From Prorocentrum cordatum (Eukaryota; Sar; Dinophyceae; Prorocentrales; Prorocentraceae), in assembly GCA_963575745.1 (NCBI GenBank), contig CAUYUJ010014003.1, positions 1 to 55,000 on the forward strand: a stretch of DNA of 55,000 nt. The letters run 5' to 3'. Every line of letters starts with the position of its first letter. Position 1 is the stretch's first letter. Positions 10,605-20,199 of the stretch are shown piece by piece. The notes beneath the pieces were generated by a model that did not search any database, was not told the DNA's origin, and saw only the letters and a program-made list of their open reading frames with translations. The translations under genes and the position numbers were made by a program.

Positions 10605-11215
10605 TTCACCCAAGAGGGCACCGGACGGCGAAATTGGGGGTGGAGGGTCGCGGGAGCCGAGCGTTCTGCCAGTGGTTCGTGCGGTTGGTGCTGATCTTGC
10701 GCCGACCTTGTAGCACTCAGAAGACTATGGCGCTGTCACGCACTGGCAGAGCTGCCAAGAGGGGGGTGTCCAAGAGGGGGGGTGCAAATCATGACCGGCG
10801 GCATGTGCGCGGCCCAGCGGGGGGGGCCAGGGACGTAAAGAAACAAGAAGGGTCGCCACGAAATCTGGGGAAATATCATGGCCCCCGCTATGATATCCAT
10901 CCCCCCCTAGTCATCACCCCCCTCTTTTCCGCCCCCGAACCCCGCGCGCGCCACCTGGTGAGCCGTCCAGGAAAAAAAGCACACGGCGCAGGAAGGCATG
11001 CTGCCCGAACGCTGCCACGCGCGAGCGAAGGCAACGGTACGGCTTCGCACGCGGCGCCAGGAAGCGCATCGCCAGGACCGTCCCGTGGGGCAGACCCTGG
11101 GGATCTCCTTTTCTGTCATTTCGTAGGTCCCGAGGGCTGGCCGGCGGAGCCAGAGTCGTGACACTCCCCGGCTTCTTACTTTCACGATTCGCTTGTTCAC
11201 TTCAGGCTTTCATGG
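10605..11215. other. Spacer, no gene recognised
   Basis: Mixed GC-rich sequence with G or C runs. Nothing recognisable as coding or RNA. Confidence 0.4.
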
Positions 11216-11530
11216 CGCCCAAAACGGCCCAGGAGGTCCCCGAGATCGCCAGCGGACGGCCCAGGAGCCCCCCAGGCGGGGCCGCTAAGGCCCTCGAGAA
11301 AATCCCACTCGGAGCCCAAGCTGGGGCAGTTCGCAAGGGCCTCCGGCTCTCCCCCGAGACGCGCCCCCCCCCGCCGAGATCTCCACCCGTCCGCCCCCCG
11401 AGAGGCGCACAAAAGCACCCCAAAGGCCCCCAAGAAGTGCCCAGTGAGTCTCCGAGAACCCCCCCCTCAAGTCCCTGCATATGTTTCCATCCCAAGGAGC
11501 CCCAGAGGCCTTCCAAGAGACCCCTATAGA
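11216..11530. repeat. Degenerate CCAAGANGGCC repeats (family P), block 1
   Basis: Dense AGGCCC/CCAAGA-type words repeated without fixed register. They give arginine/proline-rich frames on the plus strand. Related blocks are at 19,830-20,000 (opposite strand), 25,130-25,690, 26,760-27,060, 27,420-27,545 and 30,190-31,090. Confidence 0.65.
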
Positions 11531-11999
11531 GCCTGCAAGCGGCCGCCGCTCATCAACCCAAGCACGGCGAAGGATGGGGACGAAGGCGATTAGATAGGGC
11601 GCACGCCACGCGGCTGGAGAAGGCACGCACCGAATCGGGACTCCATGCACATGCTGGACGCGACGGGCCAACCGCCGAAAGGAGCAATTGTTGGGGGTGT
11701 GGGGGTTGGGATGGAACCCCATGGCAAACCTAGAACACATCGTCTAATCGCCCGCTCCAACCTCAGACTGACCTCCCGACCTGAACCTGCACTGAAATCG
11801 ACACCCGTGGAACCCCGACTGCGCGTTCATCCAGACAGAATGCATCGATCACGACGCGCGCCTGTTTCAAGGCCACTTCGCTCGCAAGACCCCAAACCCA
11901 GCCAGAGAACGCGGGAGATGATGCGACCGCGTCGCTCGTTAGCGGTTGCGCGGGCGCGAAGTCAAATGGTAACTCTGTTATTGTTGGAGCACGATCGTA
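11531..11999. other. Spacer, no gene recognised
   Basis: Unique-looking sequence. No protein-like frame or inverted repeat found. Confidence 0.4.
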
Positions 12000-12025
12000 T
12001 ACATATATATATATATATGTATATG
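12000..12025. repeat. TA microsatellite
   Basis: Short ATAT run, interrupted by G in its second half. Confidence 0.9.
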
Positions 12026-12246
12026 GAGATATGTATATTCAAAAAAAACAGAAGCGCACCGAAACGCACCATTTGAATTTCAATCGTACACGATTGCACC
12101 TCTACCGTGGCATTCCCTACGATTCAACGCATGCGCGGGATGGTCGGTGACTGGGTGACTGGGCACTTGGGGGCCCCGAGACTCCCACTTCCGATGAGAC
12201 TAGCGTGGGCCGAGCTGAGACCGGGCCCTGGTCCGAACCCCGAGAT

Positions 12247-12259
12247 ACACACACACACA

Positions 12260-12292
<33 letters not shown>
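12247..12292. repeat. Compound CA/TA microsatellite
   Basis: About eight CA units running straight into about 14 TA units. Confidence 0.95.
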
Positions 12293-12294
<2 letters not shown>

Positions 12295-12609
12295 GTATAC
12301 ATTGTTTCCAAACATTTCGCGCCGAGGGCTTGCGGGCACCGCGAATCCTAAATTGACGCGCGCATACGCGCCCTCGGCTGGTTCGAGGGCGTGGCCTACA
12401 TCCGCTAGCCGCCCAGTGGGGCCTCCATGCAATGAGCCGTCAGATCTGGTTGGCGCTAGTGCTGCGGTGGGGATGCGTGGTATTGATACAATGATGGTTC
12501 ACGCCCCTCCCCTGTGTCTCTCCCCGCAGCACCCCGCCCTCCCACTGTCGCTGCTCTCCGGGTAGTCCGCTGAGATGTCTGGCCCCGGCGGCCCTTTGCA
12601 AAATAGAAT

Positions 12610-12835
12610 GGGTTCTCGCGCCCAGAGGGCGACTACCCCTTGTGAGTAACTCGGACGCGCGGCTCCAATTTTATGATGCCTTTCACATTGCGCGAGGTCC
12701 GCGCTTCCGAGCCACGACCCCTTGTCATTTGCAGCGCTCCCAGAGCGACGACCCCTTGGTAAGCACGCCGGGTCCGCGCCCACAAAGACACGACCCCGAA
12801 TAATCTACGCGGGATCCACGCTCACAGGGCCACCG
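12610..12835. repeat. Degenerate ~40-bp minisatellite
   Basis: Units share CACGACCCC(TTG) and GGTCCGCGC, with starts near 12,689, 12,735 and 12,771. Flanking copies are weaker. Confidence 0.65.
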
Positions 12836-13324
12836 TGCTCTAGAAAATGCGCGGCACCCGCGCCTCGGGACACCTGAAAGAAGGACAGGGATACAGGAAT
12901 ATGCATGCAGGGTAGGAAGGCGTGAAGTTGGAATGTGTGCGTAGACGTGCCGAATGGAACAAGATCGCGATCGCTGCTGAAGCGCGCGACAACCTCGGAC
13001 CGAGCTGGCACAGCACTGACAGCAACATCGACTTCGAAACACCATTGCAGCCTGGAGGCGTGGACCAAAAAAAGGGCATGCAACTCCGACGTGGAGTGGC
13101 GGAGTGGCCCCACTGAGCTGACGAGGCCATGCATGGCGTCCCCTTGGGGGGCGCCAGAGGCCAGACAATCAATTCGGTCAGGAGGCAGGCGACGCGCACT
13201 GGCCGGGGCCAATGGTACGTTTTACTGGTAAGCTTAGGTCGGGCCTTTCCCCCTACAGCTACGAGCTGCTGCTTGAAACCCCGAGGGTCGTCTGCGCCCC
13301 TCGGCTGAGCACAACAAGGGTGGA
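12836..13324. other. Spacer with a family D left-end fragment
   Basis: No gene recognised. At 13,230-13,256 the sequence AGGTCGGGC...CCCCCTACAG matches the left end of family D, but no right end follows. Confidence 0.45.
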
Positions 13325-13375
13325 GGAGCAGGAGGAGGAGGAGGTGGAGAAGGAGGAGCAGGAGGAGGTGGAGGT
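13325..13375. repeat. GAG-rich microsatellite
   Basis: Degenerate GGAGGA tract of about 50 bp. Confidence 0.9.
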
Positions 13376-13494
13376 GGGAGCGGGCCTTGAGCTCGCGGAC
13401 CACTGGGGGAGGGGGAGCTGAAGTGCTCGCCTGACGCCCCCCTCTCTCTCGCGCTCTCTCTTGCACGTGCACTGTGAAATGCCACACTGTGACG

Positions 13495-13605
13495 AGAGAT
13501 GCCCCCCCGAAAATGCATCGGCGATGCACTGGCGCCGCCGGCGTGGAGAGAATCGGCCTCCACATCGGCGTTGCGGCACGATCCTCTGACCCAATCTGCC
13601 CGGAC
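13495..13605. repeat. Family M element, truncated copy
   Basis: Shares ATGCATCGGCGATG, GGCGTGGAGA and GGCACGATCCTC with the complete copy at 50,947-51,102. The left terminal repeat is missing or too degraded to see. Confidence 0.65.
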
Positions 13606-13631
13606 CCCAGCTTGGAGCAAACAACTGCATA

Positions 13632-13790
13632 GTTAAACCTGAACTTTCGGAGGTCCGCGCGGAATTTGGATCGGCGCTCAACCCCCTCCCTGGCTCTAGG
13701 ATCGCGCCAGGGGCGGCGCCGGAGGCGCCGTCAGGGGGGCACCTGGCAGATCGGAGAAATCCGCGCGGAGCTCCGAAAGATGATGTTTAC
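13632..13790 (-). mobile_element. MITE-like element, family A copy 1
   Basis: The left arm contains CGGAGGTCCGCGCGGA and the right arm is the inverse, AATCCGCGCGGAGCTCCG. Outer ends are GTTAAAC and GTTTAC. The interior, reverse-complemented, aligns with copies at 43,620-43,780 and 52,807-52,970 through GGCGGCGCC and CCAGGGAGGGGG blocks, so this copy is inverted relative to them. 159 bp, no coding capacity. Confidence 0.9.
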
Positions 13791-14185
13791 GCAGTTGCTT
13801 ATTCTTCTACTTCTGGAACCCTGCGTGCGATGCGGTGACAGGGAGACGCGGGCATGGCAGCTGGCGCGGCAGAGAGTAGGGAGAGAATGATATCATGATA
13901 AGATGGGCTGAGGATCTGTTCAAGAAATTCCGGAGCATCTAGCGGCGCAGCTGGTGCGGAACATCAGGAGATATGGGAAATCCTCGAAATCCTGGAACGT
14001 ATCATTCTCATGACCTCTTGTAAGCGTCTTTTTAATGATGGGTTTCGACATTTGGCCGAAGGAAGGGAAAAGGGGGCGTATGGGTCTGTGCCGGTGCTCG
14101 GTCGACCTGCTTCTACCAGTCGCGCAAGCAGACTGGGGCGGGAGGGACCCTGACCAGCCGCCCAACGCAACCAAGATCTGGTCCA
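13791..14185. other. Spacer, no gene recognised
   Basis: Contains AAATCCTGGAACGTATCA-type sequence (13,985-14,005) resembling 49,160-49,180, so it may hold part of another dispersed repeat. No protein-like frame. Confidence 0.4.
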
Positions 14186-14189
14186 CAGT

Positions 14190-14360
14190 AGGAGCTCGAC
14201 CACAAGAGACCGTTCGCAGGAAAGCCAACCCCGAGACCCCCAGACGTCCCTTGATCCTCGGTGCGGGAGCGTCGCGCTGTCCACAGCGGGACCACCGAAG
14301 CCCACGGCACCCGGGGCACCCTGGAGGCGAGCGGGGTGTTCCTTGGCATGGGTCTCCACT
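14190..14360. repeat. Dispersed repeat family F, copy 3
   Basis: AACCCCGAGACCCCCAGACG, GGTGCGGGAGCGTCGCG, CACCCTGGAGGCGAGC and TTGGCATGGG align with copies 1 and 2. It reads in the same plus frame (NPETPRRPL...GASR). Confidence 0.8.
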
Positions 14361-14523
14361 GTTATGGAGGGGGAGGGGAGGGGGGAGGCCAGGGGCCCAC
14401 GCCGATCGGCAAACCTTTGTCCGTCGGCGGCGAGGCAGAGGCGGTCCGCTCCAGCGTGTGGCCATTCGGAGCAAGCGGATGGCTAATTGGCCGGCATGCA
14501 AGCAAGAGAGGGACAAGGATCAG

Positions 14524-14565
14524 GTCGGGCGTCCCCCTACAGGCGGATTTGGGAAAAAATGCCCC

Positions 14566-14610
<45 letters not shown>

Positions 14611-14699
14611 CAAAAACGACAAACAAAAAAAACAGCGAATCGTCCCCTGACTTTTTTGCCTCTTTGTGAATCTTCCTCCTGTGGAGGGACACGCCCGAC
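14524..14699. mobile_element. Inverted-repeat element, family D copy 2, carrying a TA microsatellite
   Basis: Ends are GTCGGGCGTCCCCCTACAGG and GGAGGGACACGCCCGAC. The interior holds about 18 TA units (14,571-14,606) absent from the other copies, explaining its larger size (176 against 133-159 bp). It lies about 140 bp upstream of family C copy 2. Confidence 0.85.
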
Positions 14700-14840
14700 T
14701 CAAGACAAGGACGAGGGCGGCCGCGGGGAGGCCGCGGGGCCCGCGCCGGTCGGCGAATCGGTACGCGTCGGCCGGAAGAAGTGGGTAAGAACATGGAGCA
14801 GGAGGGCGGAGAAAGCAGACTGGGTTCGGGCCCGCCCAAA

Positions 14841-15043
14841 GAATATCGGGTCGGGCGGAAGGGGGGGATAGCAAAGGGGGGGTTTGAGAATCAGCTCACG
14901 TAGCTGATTTTCCCGGCGCCTCCAGGCGCCGGAGGCGGCTATGTATCGAGGAATGGGCCCCTCGGTGAGGCCGAAATCAGCTGCATGCAGCAGATTTCGT
15001 ACCCCCCCTTTCCCAATCCCCCCCTTTCGCCCGGCCCGAGAAT
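14841..15043. mobile_element. Inverted-repeat element, family C copy 2
   Basis: The left end GAATATCGGGTCGGGCGGAA and its G-run extension pair with the right end TTTCGCCCGGCCCGAGAAT. Arms are about 40 bp. The interior has a CCGGCGCC/GGCGCCGG hairpin, TATCGAGGAATGGGCCCCTC, and CAGCTGCATGCAGC, a palindrome. Nearly identical to 27,975-28,172. Confidence 0.85.
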
Positions 15044-15069
15044 ACCAGGCAACAGTCACACCAGATCGA

Positions 15070-15147
15070 TTCTTGAAGCAGGAAGGCACCTGAAGCAGAT
15101 TGGGCTCTGGGAATCCAGAAATACCCACTCTCAATCCAGAACCCCGA
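15070..15147. repeat. Short dispersed repeat (TTGAAG...GGAAGGC...CTGGGAATCCA)
   Basis: The motif order TTGAAG, GGAAGGC, CTGGGAATCCA recurs at 36,392-36,445, and its first half recurs at 35,025-35,060. Confidence 0.5.
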
Positions 15148-15305
15148 CGTCATGATTTTTTCATGACGCGATCCCTCGAGGTCCGGACCCATTCCCTGGG
15201 ACCGGTTTTTCATCCTGAGTCGTTTTTTGACGGTCGCGAGGCCCGGTGAGAGCCCCCAGAGGCCGAAAATAGCGAAACACCTCCCGTCCTGATTTTTTCA
15301 TGACC
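15148..15305. repeat. Dispersed element family L, copy 1
   Basis: Bounded by two hairpins, GTCATGATTTTTTCATGAC at the left and CCTGATTTTTTCATGACC at the right. The interior TCGTTTTTTGACGGTC and CCCCAGAGGCCGA match copy 2 at 51,249-51,412, where the bounding hairpins are CTCGATTTTTTCGAG and TCTCGATTGTTCGAGA. The hairpin shape is kept although its sequence changed. Confidence 0.7.
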
Positions 15306-15530
15306 CGAGGGGGTCTGGGAACGACCGATGGGCACGCAACCGCTGCCTCGCTCCTCCGGCAGAGGGCGGCGCCGCCTCCGCTTTCGGGCGGCGGGGCGCA
15401 CGGCTCCCCCAGGGGCGCCGCGTCCTGGCGGGCGGCGCGCTCCCGCGGCAGGGCGCGCCCCGCGCGGGGGGCACCGCGCTCCCGACGCCGGGCGGCCTGA
15501 GGAGCGCGCCGGCGTCGCTCTCGCCCTGGC
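15306..15530. other. GC-rich spacer
   Basis: Dense GGCGC/GCGCC words with many small hairpins; no gene. Confidence 0.5.
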
Positions 15531-15652
15531 CATCGCTCGGACGTCCATTCCCTGTGCTTTTTGGGTTTCGTGCGTGGTTTTTTCGCCAAATGATCAAGGA
15601 TGCTCCTCGATGGTCCTCGCCGTAAGGAAAAATGCACACGTCCGAGCGATGC
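15531..15652. mobile_element. Inverted-repeat element, family E copy 2
   Basis: Left ATCGCTCGGACGT, right ACACGTCCGAGCGAT. The interior shares TGATCAAGGATGCTCC and GGTCCTCGCCG with copy 1 (9,123-9,250). Family D copy 3 starts 18 bp downstream. Confidence 0.8.
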
Positions 15653-15669
15653 CAAGCGCCTGGGATCAG

Positions 15670-15828
15670 GTCGGGCGCGTCCCCCTGCAGGCGGCTTGTG
15701 GACGAAAATTAACAATTGCCAAAGAAAGATTCCAGAACAACCAACAAAAACAAAGGAATCCAAAGAGCATCCCGGAACTATCTTCGGACTGTTGTTCCAG
15801 ATTCCTCCTGTAGAGGGACACGCCCGAA
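15670..15828. mobile_element. Inverted-repeat element, family D copy 3
   Basis: Left GTCGGGCGCGTCCCCCTGCA, right TGTAGAGGGACACGCCCGA. The AT-rich interior is A-rich on the plus strand. The left flank GGATCAG matches the GGATCAG before copy 2, so homology extends slightly beyond the terminal repeats. Confidence 0.85.
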
Positions 15829-16084
15829 TTAAGCCTGGGACCCAGACCCCCTCGGGCCACGAAAAAAACACTGCGGATTGTTCTGCTCTTGCTTGCCTCT
15901 GGGGGCCCTCGCCGGGCCCCAAGAACGTTGAAGAGCGGCTCAGGCTGAGAAACGGGTGCCAGGGACAGGGTGGAGACCTCTGGGGGCCGACGGTATGGAA
16001 CGATCCGCGGACCCCTTGTGGGTCTCCAGGCGCGTGAGACAATTCCCCCCTTCCCCTGGAGATCCCGATCCGACAGTTTGACCC

Positions 16085-16320
16085 CCCCCTGGCCCAGGAC
16101 GGGTCATTGACAGCGGGGCCCCACATTCAAACAGCACCTTCCCGCCTCGGTCGCCGAGGGCCATTTAACAGCGGGGCCCCACTGTGGACAGGCGGATTCG
16201 GGGGTCGAATTTCCCTGTTGACAACGGGACCCCACTGTCAAATTCATATTTCCGCCTCGGCCGACTATGCCCATGTGACTGTGGGCCCCCGCTGTCAACG
16301 AGAAATTCCTGGGCTCACCC
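16085..16320. repeat. Palindromic array, left part
   Basis: Units centred on a palindrome near TTGACAGCGGGGCCCCGCTG, seen near 16,107, 16,166, 16,214 and 16,274 at about 48-60 bp spacing. Arms degrade differently between units. The array resumes after 16,530. Confidence 0.75.
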
Positions 16321-16369
16321 GGGCAACCGCCTTGCCTCATCTGGGCCTCTCCGTTCCCCCTCAACTGAA

Positions 16370-16530
16370 GGGGCCCTAGGACACACAACAAAAAACAAAC
16401 AGAAAAAACAGGATTCTCCCATATTTTCTCATAATTTCCGGGTTTTCGTCTTCCCCCCCACTTCCCATATTTTTCCTATATTTTCCTGGGGATCGTCGAT
16501 TCATTGTGTCTGTGTGTTTTTTGCCCTCCT
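16370..16530. repeat. Dispersed repeat family G, copy 2, inside the palindromic array
   Basis: GGGCCCTAGGACACACAAC, AACAGGATTCTCCCATA, CCCCCCACTTCCCATA and TTCATTGTGTCTGTGTGTTT identify it. Palindromic units lie on both sides, consistent with insertion into the array. Confidence 0.8.
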
Positions 16531-17110
16531 GATCAACGCGTTGATAGTGGGGCCCCGCTGCCACACGCAGATCCCCGCCGGGGCCCGACGCCGACTGGCC
16601 GCGGGGCCAACGGGGAGACCTGCGCCGCCCGCCCGCTTCGCTCAGACAATGCTGGGGCTCCGCCGTCGAGTTCAGTGTTCTGCCCGGCCCCGAAGCCCGG
16701 GCCCCCCCCCCACGTCCTGAGCATGTTCTCAGGGTGGAGGGCTCAGGGTGAAATCCATATGGGCTTGCGCACCTCGGAAATCAAGCCGTTGTGCGATTCA
16801 CCTCTTGCAGGCTCAAGCCTCGAAAATCCATCGAAACGGCATTTCAGGTTCCATCCTTTGCCCTCCACCCGAAGAAAATGCTCGGACGTCCCCCTCGACG
16901 CGCTGACAGCGGGGCCGCAGCGTGGAGTGCGCATGCCCTCGTTGGCCCGAAGCTCTTCGACGGCGGCCCCCAAGGCGTCAACAGAGAGGCCTCCGCCGCC
17001 CACCCGCTGCGCTCTCACAGCGGGCCCCGCTGCTGTCACCTCCACAGCCCTGCCCAACCCCCAAGCCGGTGGAGAGTGGCGCCCCGATGTCAACAAGGGG
17101 GAACTGCGCC
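16531..17110. repeat. Palindromic array, right part (degenerate)
   Basis: Weaker copies of the GGGGCCCC-centred palindrome at about 16,545, 16,900, 17,020 and 17,085. A GC-rich region of irregular spacing with no gene. Confidence 0.5.
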
Positions 17111-17758
17111 GCTCGCCCGACCCGCTCGTCCGCCGGACGCGCCCGAGAAGCCCGCCTGGTCGCATTTGATGATAACGTCTAGAGGGCAGAAAATCTACCC
17201 CGATCTTAGCGACCCCGACACGGGAAGCCGTTTAGTAAACACACTCAAAGGAGGAATCAAACAAGGCAAGGCTGTTTCGTAAACGCCAAGGGCCGTTTAG
17301 TAAACGCCAATTGTCCGGTCCGGGTGGTTCTTCCTCCCTTGAATGTTGACGAACCGATGGTGCTCTTACGAATTCGCCAGCGCGCGCGCGCAGACCTGTT
17401 TTGAGCAGTCACGTTGTAACTCCGAAACATTCCATGTGCACTTTCGGGACACTCGATTTTGGAATCCTTGCGACACCTTCGGTCGTTGAGGGAGCTCGGC
17501 ATGCGCGCCCGGCCACGCGCGGATGTGAACTTCGCCCTGTGTGTTGCACAGGATTCCTGAACATTGACGATGTGCGATAAACGATGGCGCTCGCATGTCG
17601 TTTTATGCAGAAGAAGGTGGGGGCGTCGAATACGGTTTGGCTGGGATCATATGAACTTATCATTGAGATGAGCGATGGGGCAGAATCACATGTAAACTGC
17701 ACATCCCCAGGGTGAGCGATTAAGAGCGCCATCAGGAGGGTGGTGAAATGGGAAAGGA
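17111..17758. other. Spacer with GTTTAGTAAAC words
   Basis: CCGTTTAGTAAACNC occurs near 17,230 and 17,294, with a related CGTAAACGCC at 17,280. A GCGCGCGCGC run is at 17,383. No protein-like frame. Confidence 0.4.
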
Positions 17759-17759
17759 G

Positions 17760-17890
17760 ACCCTATGTTGTGCAGCACACGTTGTACAATCGATGTGGTT
17801 GTGCAGTGTCTTTTCTGCAACATGCGTGCTGTTGTCTATGCTGTGCAGTCTAGATGGCGCAGTATATGTGGCTATGCGATATATGCTGTG

Positions 17891-17941
<51 letters not shown>

Positions 17942-18012
17942 CACACATATATATATATATATATGATGCAACCTATGCTGTGCACTAGATGTGGTGCAAT
18001 ATATGCTGTGAG
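17760..18012. repeat. Degenerate TGCTGTGCA repeats around a TA microsatellite
   Basis: Words such as GTTGTGCAG, GCTGTGCA and ATATGCTGTG recur across the block, which is interrupted by a TA/CATA microsatellite at 17,894-17,964. Confidence 0.65.
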
Positions 18013-18103
18013 CGATCACGAGGCGCGCCGCAACCACGATTTTTAGATCGTGCGTTACGTCGTCCAATCCAGCAGTGGCGACGGACGGCCGCGACGCGTC
18101 GAC

Positions 18104-18230
18104 GGGGCGGCGACGGCCAGAACATAGCCGCCAGACTGCGCACGCGGCCCAAACGACAAGCGGCGACGAGGCGGCGGCGGGGCGGCGACGGCAAGAACAT
18201 AGCCGCCAGACCGTCCACACGGCCCGGTTC
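18104..18230. repeat. 75-bp tandem duplication
   Basis: GGGGCGGCGACGGC followed by AGAACATAGCCGCCAGAC starts at 18,104 and again at 18,179. Confidence 0.85.
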
Positions 18231-18666
18231 ATTGCAGGGGAAGCACCATTTCCTAAGTGCAGGCGCTGTTTTGGGAACATGCGCAGCGTGACCCATAACA
18301 GAGAAATGCACGAAACATTATGCACACATGAGTACGCACACACACATATATAAAGATGTACATATAGATGTATGCAAACAGACACTTTTACACAAGTAAT
18401 CATCTGAGTCTATATATATGTATATACATATATGCAAGGGGCCGAACGGTCATTCACTGTCCCTGGGCGCGTGGCTGAAGTGGGGTGCCGTGGTGCGGAC
18501 TGTCGTCGCGTTCGTGCTGTTGCGTTGAATTCGCATGCCTAAAGAACAATATGGTTGATCTCCTTCGGTGCCCGGTATGCTTTCTCATGTAAGGTGCTCC
18601 TCTCAGGGCTCCCAGCTTGGTTTTTCAAGGGTAGAATATGGGCCTCAACAGTTGGGCCCAGAACTA
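18231..18666. other. Spacer, no gene recognised
   Basis: Includes a short CACATATATA patch near 18,340 and TATATATGTATATACATATA at 18,410. Otherwise unique. Confidence 0.4.
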
Positions 18667-18679
18667 AAACAACAACAAT

Positions 18680-18710
<31 letters not shown>

Positions 18711-18740
18711 GCAACAACAGCAACAACAACAACAACAATC
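18667..18740. repeat. ACA/CAA microsatellite
   Basis: About 24 CAA units with a few CAG or TAA variants, immediately before repeat H copy 1. Confidence 0.95.
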
Positions 18741-18756
18741 ACTTTACCCGAACGCT

Positions 18757-18950
18757 CAGTGTTCTCACCAGTGCCAGGGTTTTCATGCGACGCCAGCCAA
18801 TACCCCCACTTTGTGGGGGGGCAGTGCAAGCTCTACCAAATATCCACACGACTCTTCGCCACCACCCACACCCAGCTTCCCGCCCTATGACGTTCGGACA
18901 CTTCACTTCGTGGCCTGCGGACGACCGTGGCTACTACACTGGCGTGGAGT
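18757..18950. repeat. Repeat H, copy 1
   Basis: About 190 bp nearly identical to 20,938-21,128. Shared marks are GTTCTCACCAGTGCCAGGG, CCCCCACTTTGTGGGGG (a perfect hairpin) and CTATGACGTTCGGACACTTC. Confidence 0.9.
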
Positions 18951-19110
18951 ACACACCCACAGAAGTTGTTAAGCCTACGTTCGTACACCCACAGAAGTTG
19001 TTAAGCCTTGTTAACCCACAGAAGTTGTTAAGCCTTCCACAGAACATCTGTTGCATATGATGCATATGGTACATGATACACATGATACACATGATACGTA
19101 CTCACAAGAT
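18951..19110. repeat. CCCACAGAAGTTGTTAAGCC tandem copies and CACATGATA repeats
   Basis: The 20-bp unit occurs at about 18,955, 18,987 and 19,015 with spacers of different length. It is followed by several CATGATACA units to about 19,100. Confidence 0.85.
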
Positions 19111-19169
19111 AGTTGATCACATCTTTAGGGCAAATTCCTGAGGGATGTGGGAATACACAAGAGAGAGAG

Positions 19170-19386
19170 GATATGGTTGTCCCGATGGTTGTCTCGATGG
19201 TTGTCCCGATGGTTGTCCTGATGGTTGTGGTTGTCCCGATCGTTGTCCCGATGATTGTCCCGATGGTTGTCCTGATGGTTGTGCTTGTCCCGATCGTTGT
19301 CCCGATGACTGTCCCGATGATTGTCCCGATGGTTGTCCCGATGGTTGTTCCGATGGTTGTCCCGATGGTTGTCCCGATGGTTGTGA
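19170..19386. repeat. 12-bp minisatellite (GATGGTTGTCCC)
   Basis: About 17-18 units with GATCG, GATGA and CCTGA variants. Because 12 is a multiple of three, every frame stays open, giving CPDG repeats on plus and TIGT repeats on minus. The minus-strand frame continues from the gene fragment at 19,480-19,830. Confidence 0.95.
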
Positions 19387-19479
19387 GCGATGCCGGATCC
19401 TCACGCCCCCCGCCGGAGGAGGAGGAGGAGGAGGAGGAGCAGGACAAGGAGGAAAGGAGAGAAGAGAGAGGAAGGGCGG
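19387..19479. repeat. GGA tract between minisatellite and gene fragment
   Basis: About ten GGA units at 19,420-19,450 followed by purine-rich sequence. It separates the 12-bp minisatellite from the protein-like remnant. Confidence 0.8.
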
Positions 19480-19830
19480 GAACGGCGCTTGCACGCCCAC
19501 CCACCGTCTTTTCCCCACCGATGCCCAGGTGGCGGATGGCAGAACCGTGCTGCTCCTCCAGCTCCTGGGCGCTAGAAATACTAACCTTGCCAGGCACAAC
19601 CCGATACTTGCCCCACCAAGTCTTGCACGCCTGGTGACTGACCTGGATACCCTTTGCAACGAGCGCCTGATGCAAATAATACGGGCTCTCGCAGTCGGCC
19701 AAGGGAGGCCGCGACAGCTCCGGGCCATACTGCTCGTCAAGGGCTTTCGCCGTCAAAGCCATGGACCATCCAAGAACACAGGCGATACCTTGATCCGAGA
19801 TGGCTACGGATGTGCCAGTGATCAGTCGGA
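19480..19830 (-). pseudogene. Fragment of a protein with EQYG/EEQHG-type repeats
   Basis: On the minus strand the frame stays open from about 19,830 and reads protein-like, including GTSVAISDQGIACVLGWS and ALDEQYGPELSRPP. A second copy of the same pattern begins SAQELEEQHGSAIRHLGIGG. The first repeat runs about 50 residues, ending near TWWGKYRVV; the second is cut after about 20 residues. The frame then runs into GGA and 12-bp minisatellite DNA and stops at about 19,028. I have an uncertain recollection of similar LEEQYG...KYR repeats in dinoflagellate proteins of unknown function. Upstream it merges into GGCC-rich repeats, so neither end looks native. It could also be one exon of a larger gene with unseen splice sites. 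Confidence 0.5.
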
Positions 19831-20000
19831 GGCTTCCTGGGGCCGCTTGGGGTCCTCTTGGGGAAGGGGGGAAGCCTCCTGGCGCCGCTTGGGGTCCTCT
19901 TGAGGGGCTTTGGGGGGCTTCTTGGAAGCATCTTGGGGCCTCTTGGGGGCTTATTGGGTCCTCACGGCGGGCTCTTGGGGCCTCTTGAAGGCCTCCTGGG
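19831..20000. repeat. Degenerate CTTGGGGCC repeats (family P, opposite strand)
   Basis: Words CTTGGGGCC, CTCTTGGGG and CTCCTGG recur. This is the reverse complement of the CCAAGANGGCC type seen elsewhere. Confidence 0.65.
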
Positions 20001-20130
20001 GCAACCTATGGCGCAACCAGTAGGGGGACGTTTTATTCTCGGCGGCCGAGGGCGCAACCTATGGCGCAACCAATAGGGGGACGTTTTATTCTCGGCGGCC
20101 GAGGGCGCAACCTATGGCGCAACCGCAAGG
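20001..20130. repeat. 53-bp tandem repeat, about 2.4 copies
   Basis: GCAACCTATGGCGCAACC starts at 20,001, 20,054 and 20,107. Copies 1 and 2 differ at about one position. Confidence 0.95.
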
Positions 20131-20199
20131 GATTGTGGCCCCTGGCAGGCGCGCGAACCCCGTTGCAAGAGCGTGCGAAAGTAGCTCGCGCGAGCTCAT

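Noticed and set aside
11216-11530. Plus-strand frame beginning MAPKTAQEVPEIASG
   Set aside because: It lies in CCAAGANGGCC repeats, and a similar start (MPPKTAKEAPQ) occurs in another repeat block at 27,436. The similarity follows from the repeat word.
19170-19386. Regular 12-bp repeats as a CRISPR-like array
   Set aside because: Units are contiguous without spacers and the context is eukaryotic, so it is a minisatellite.
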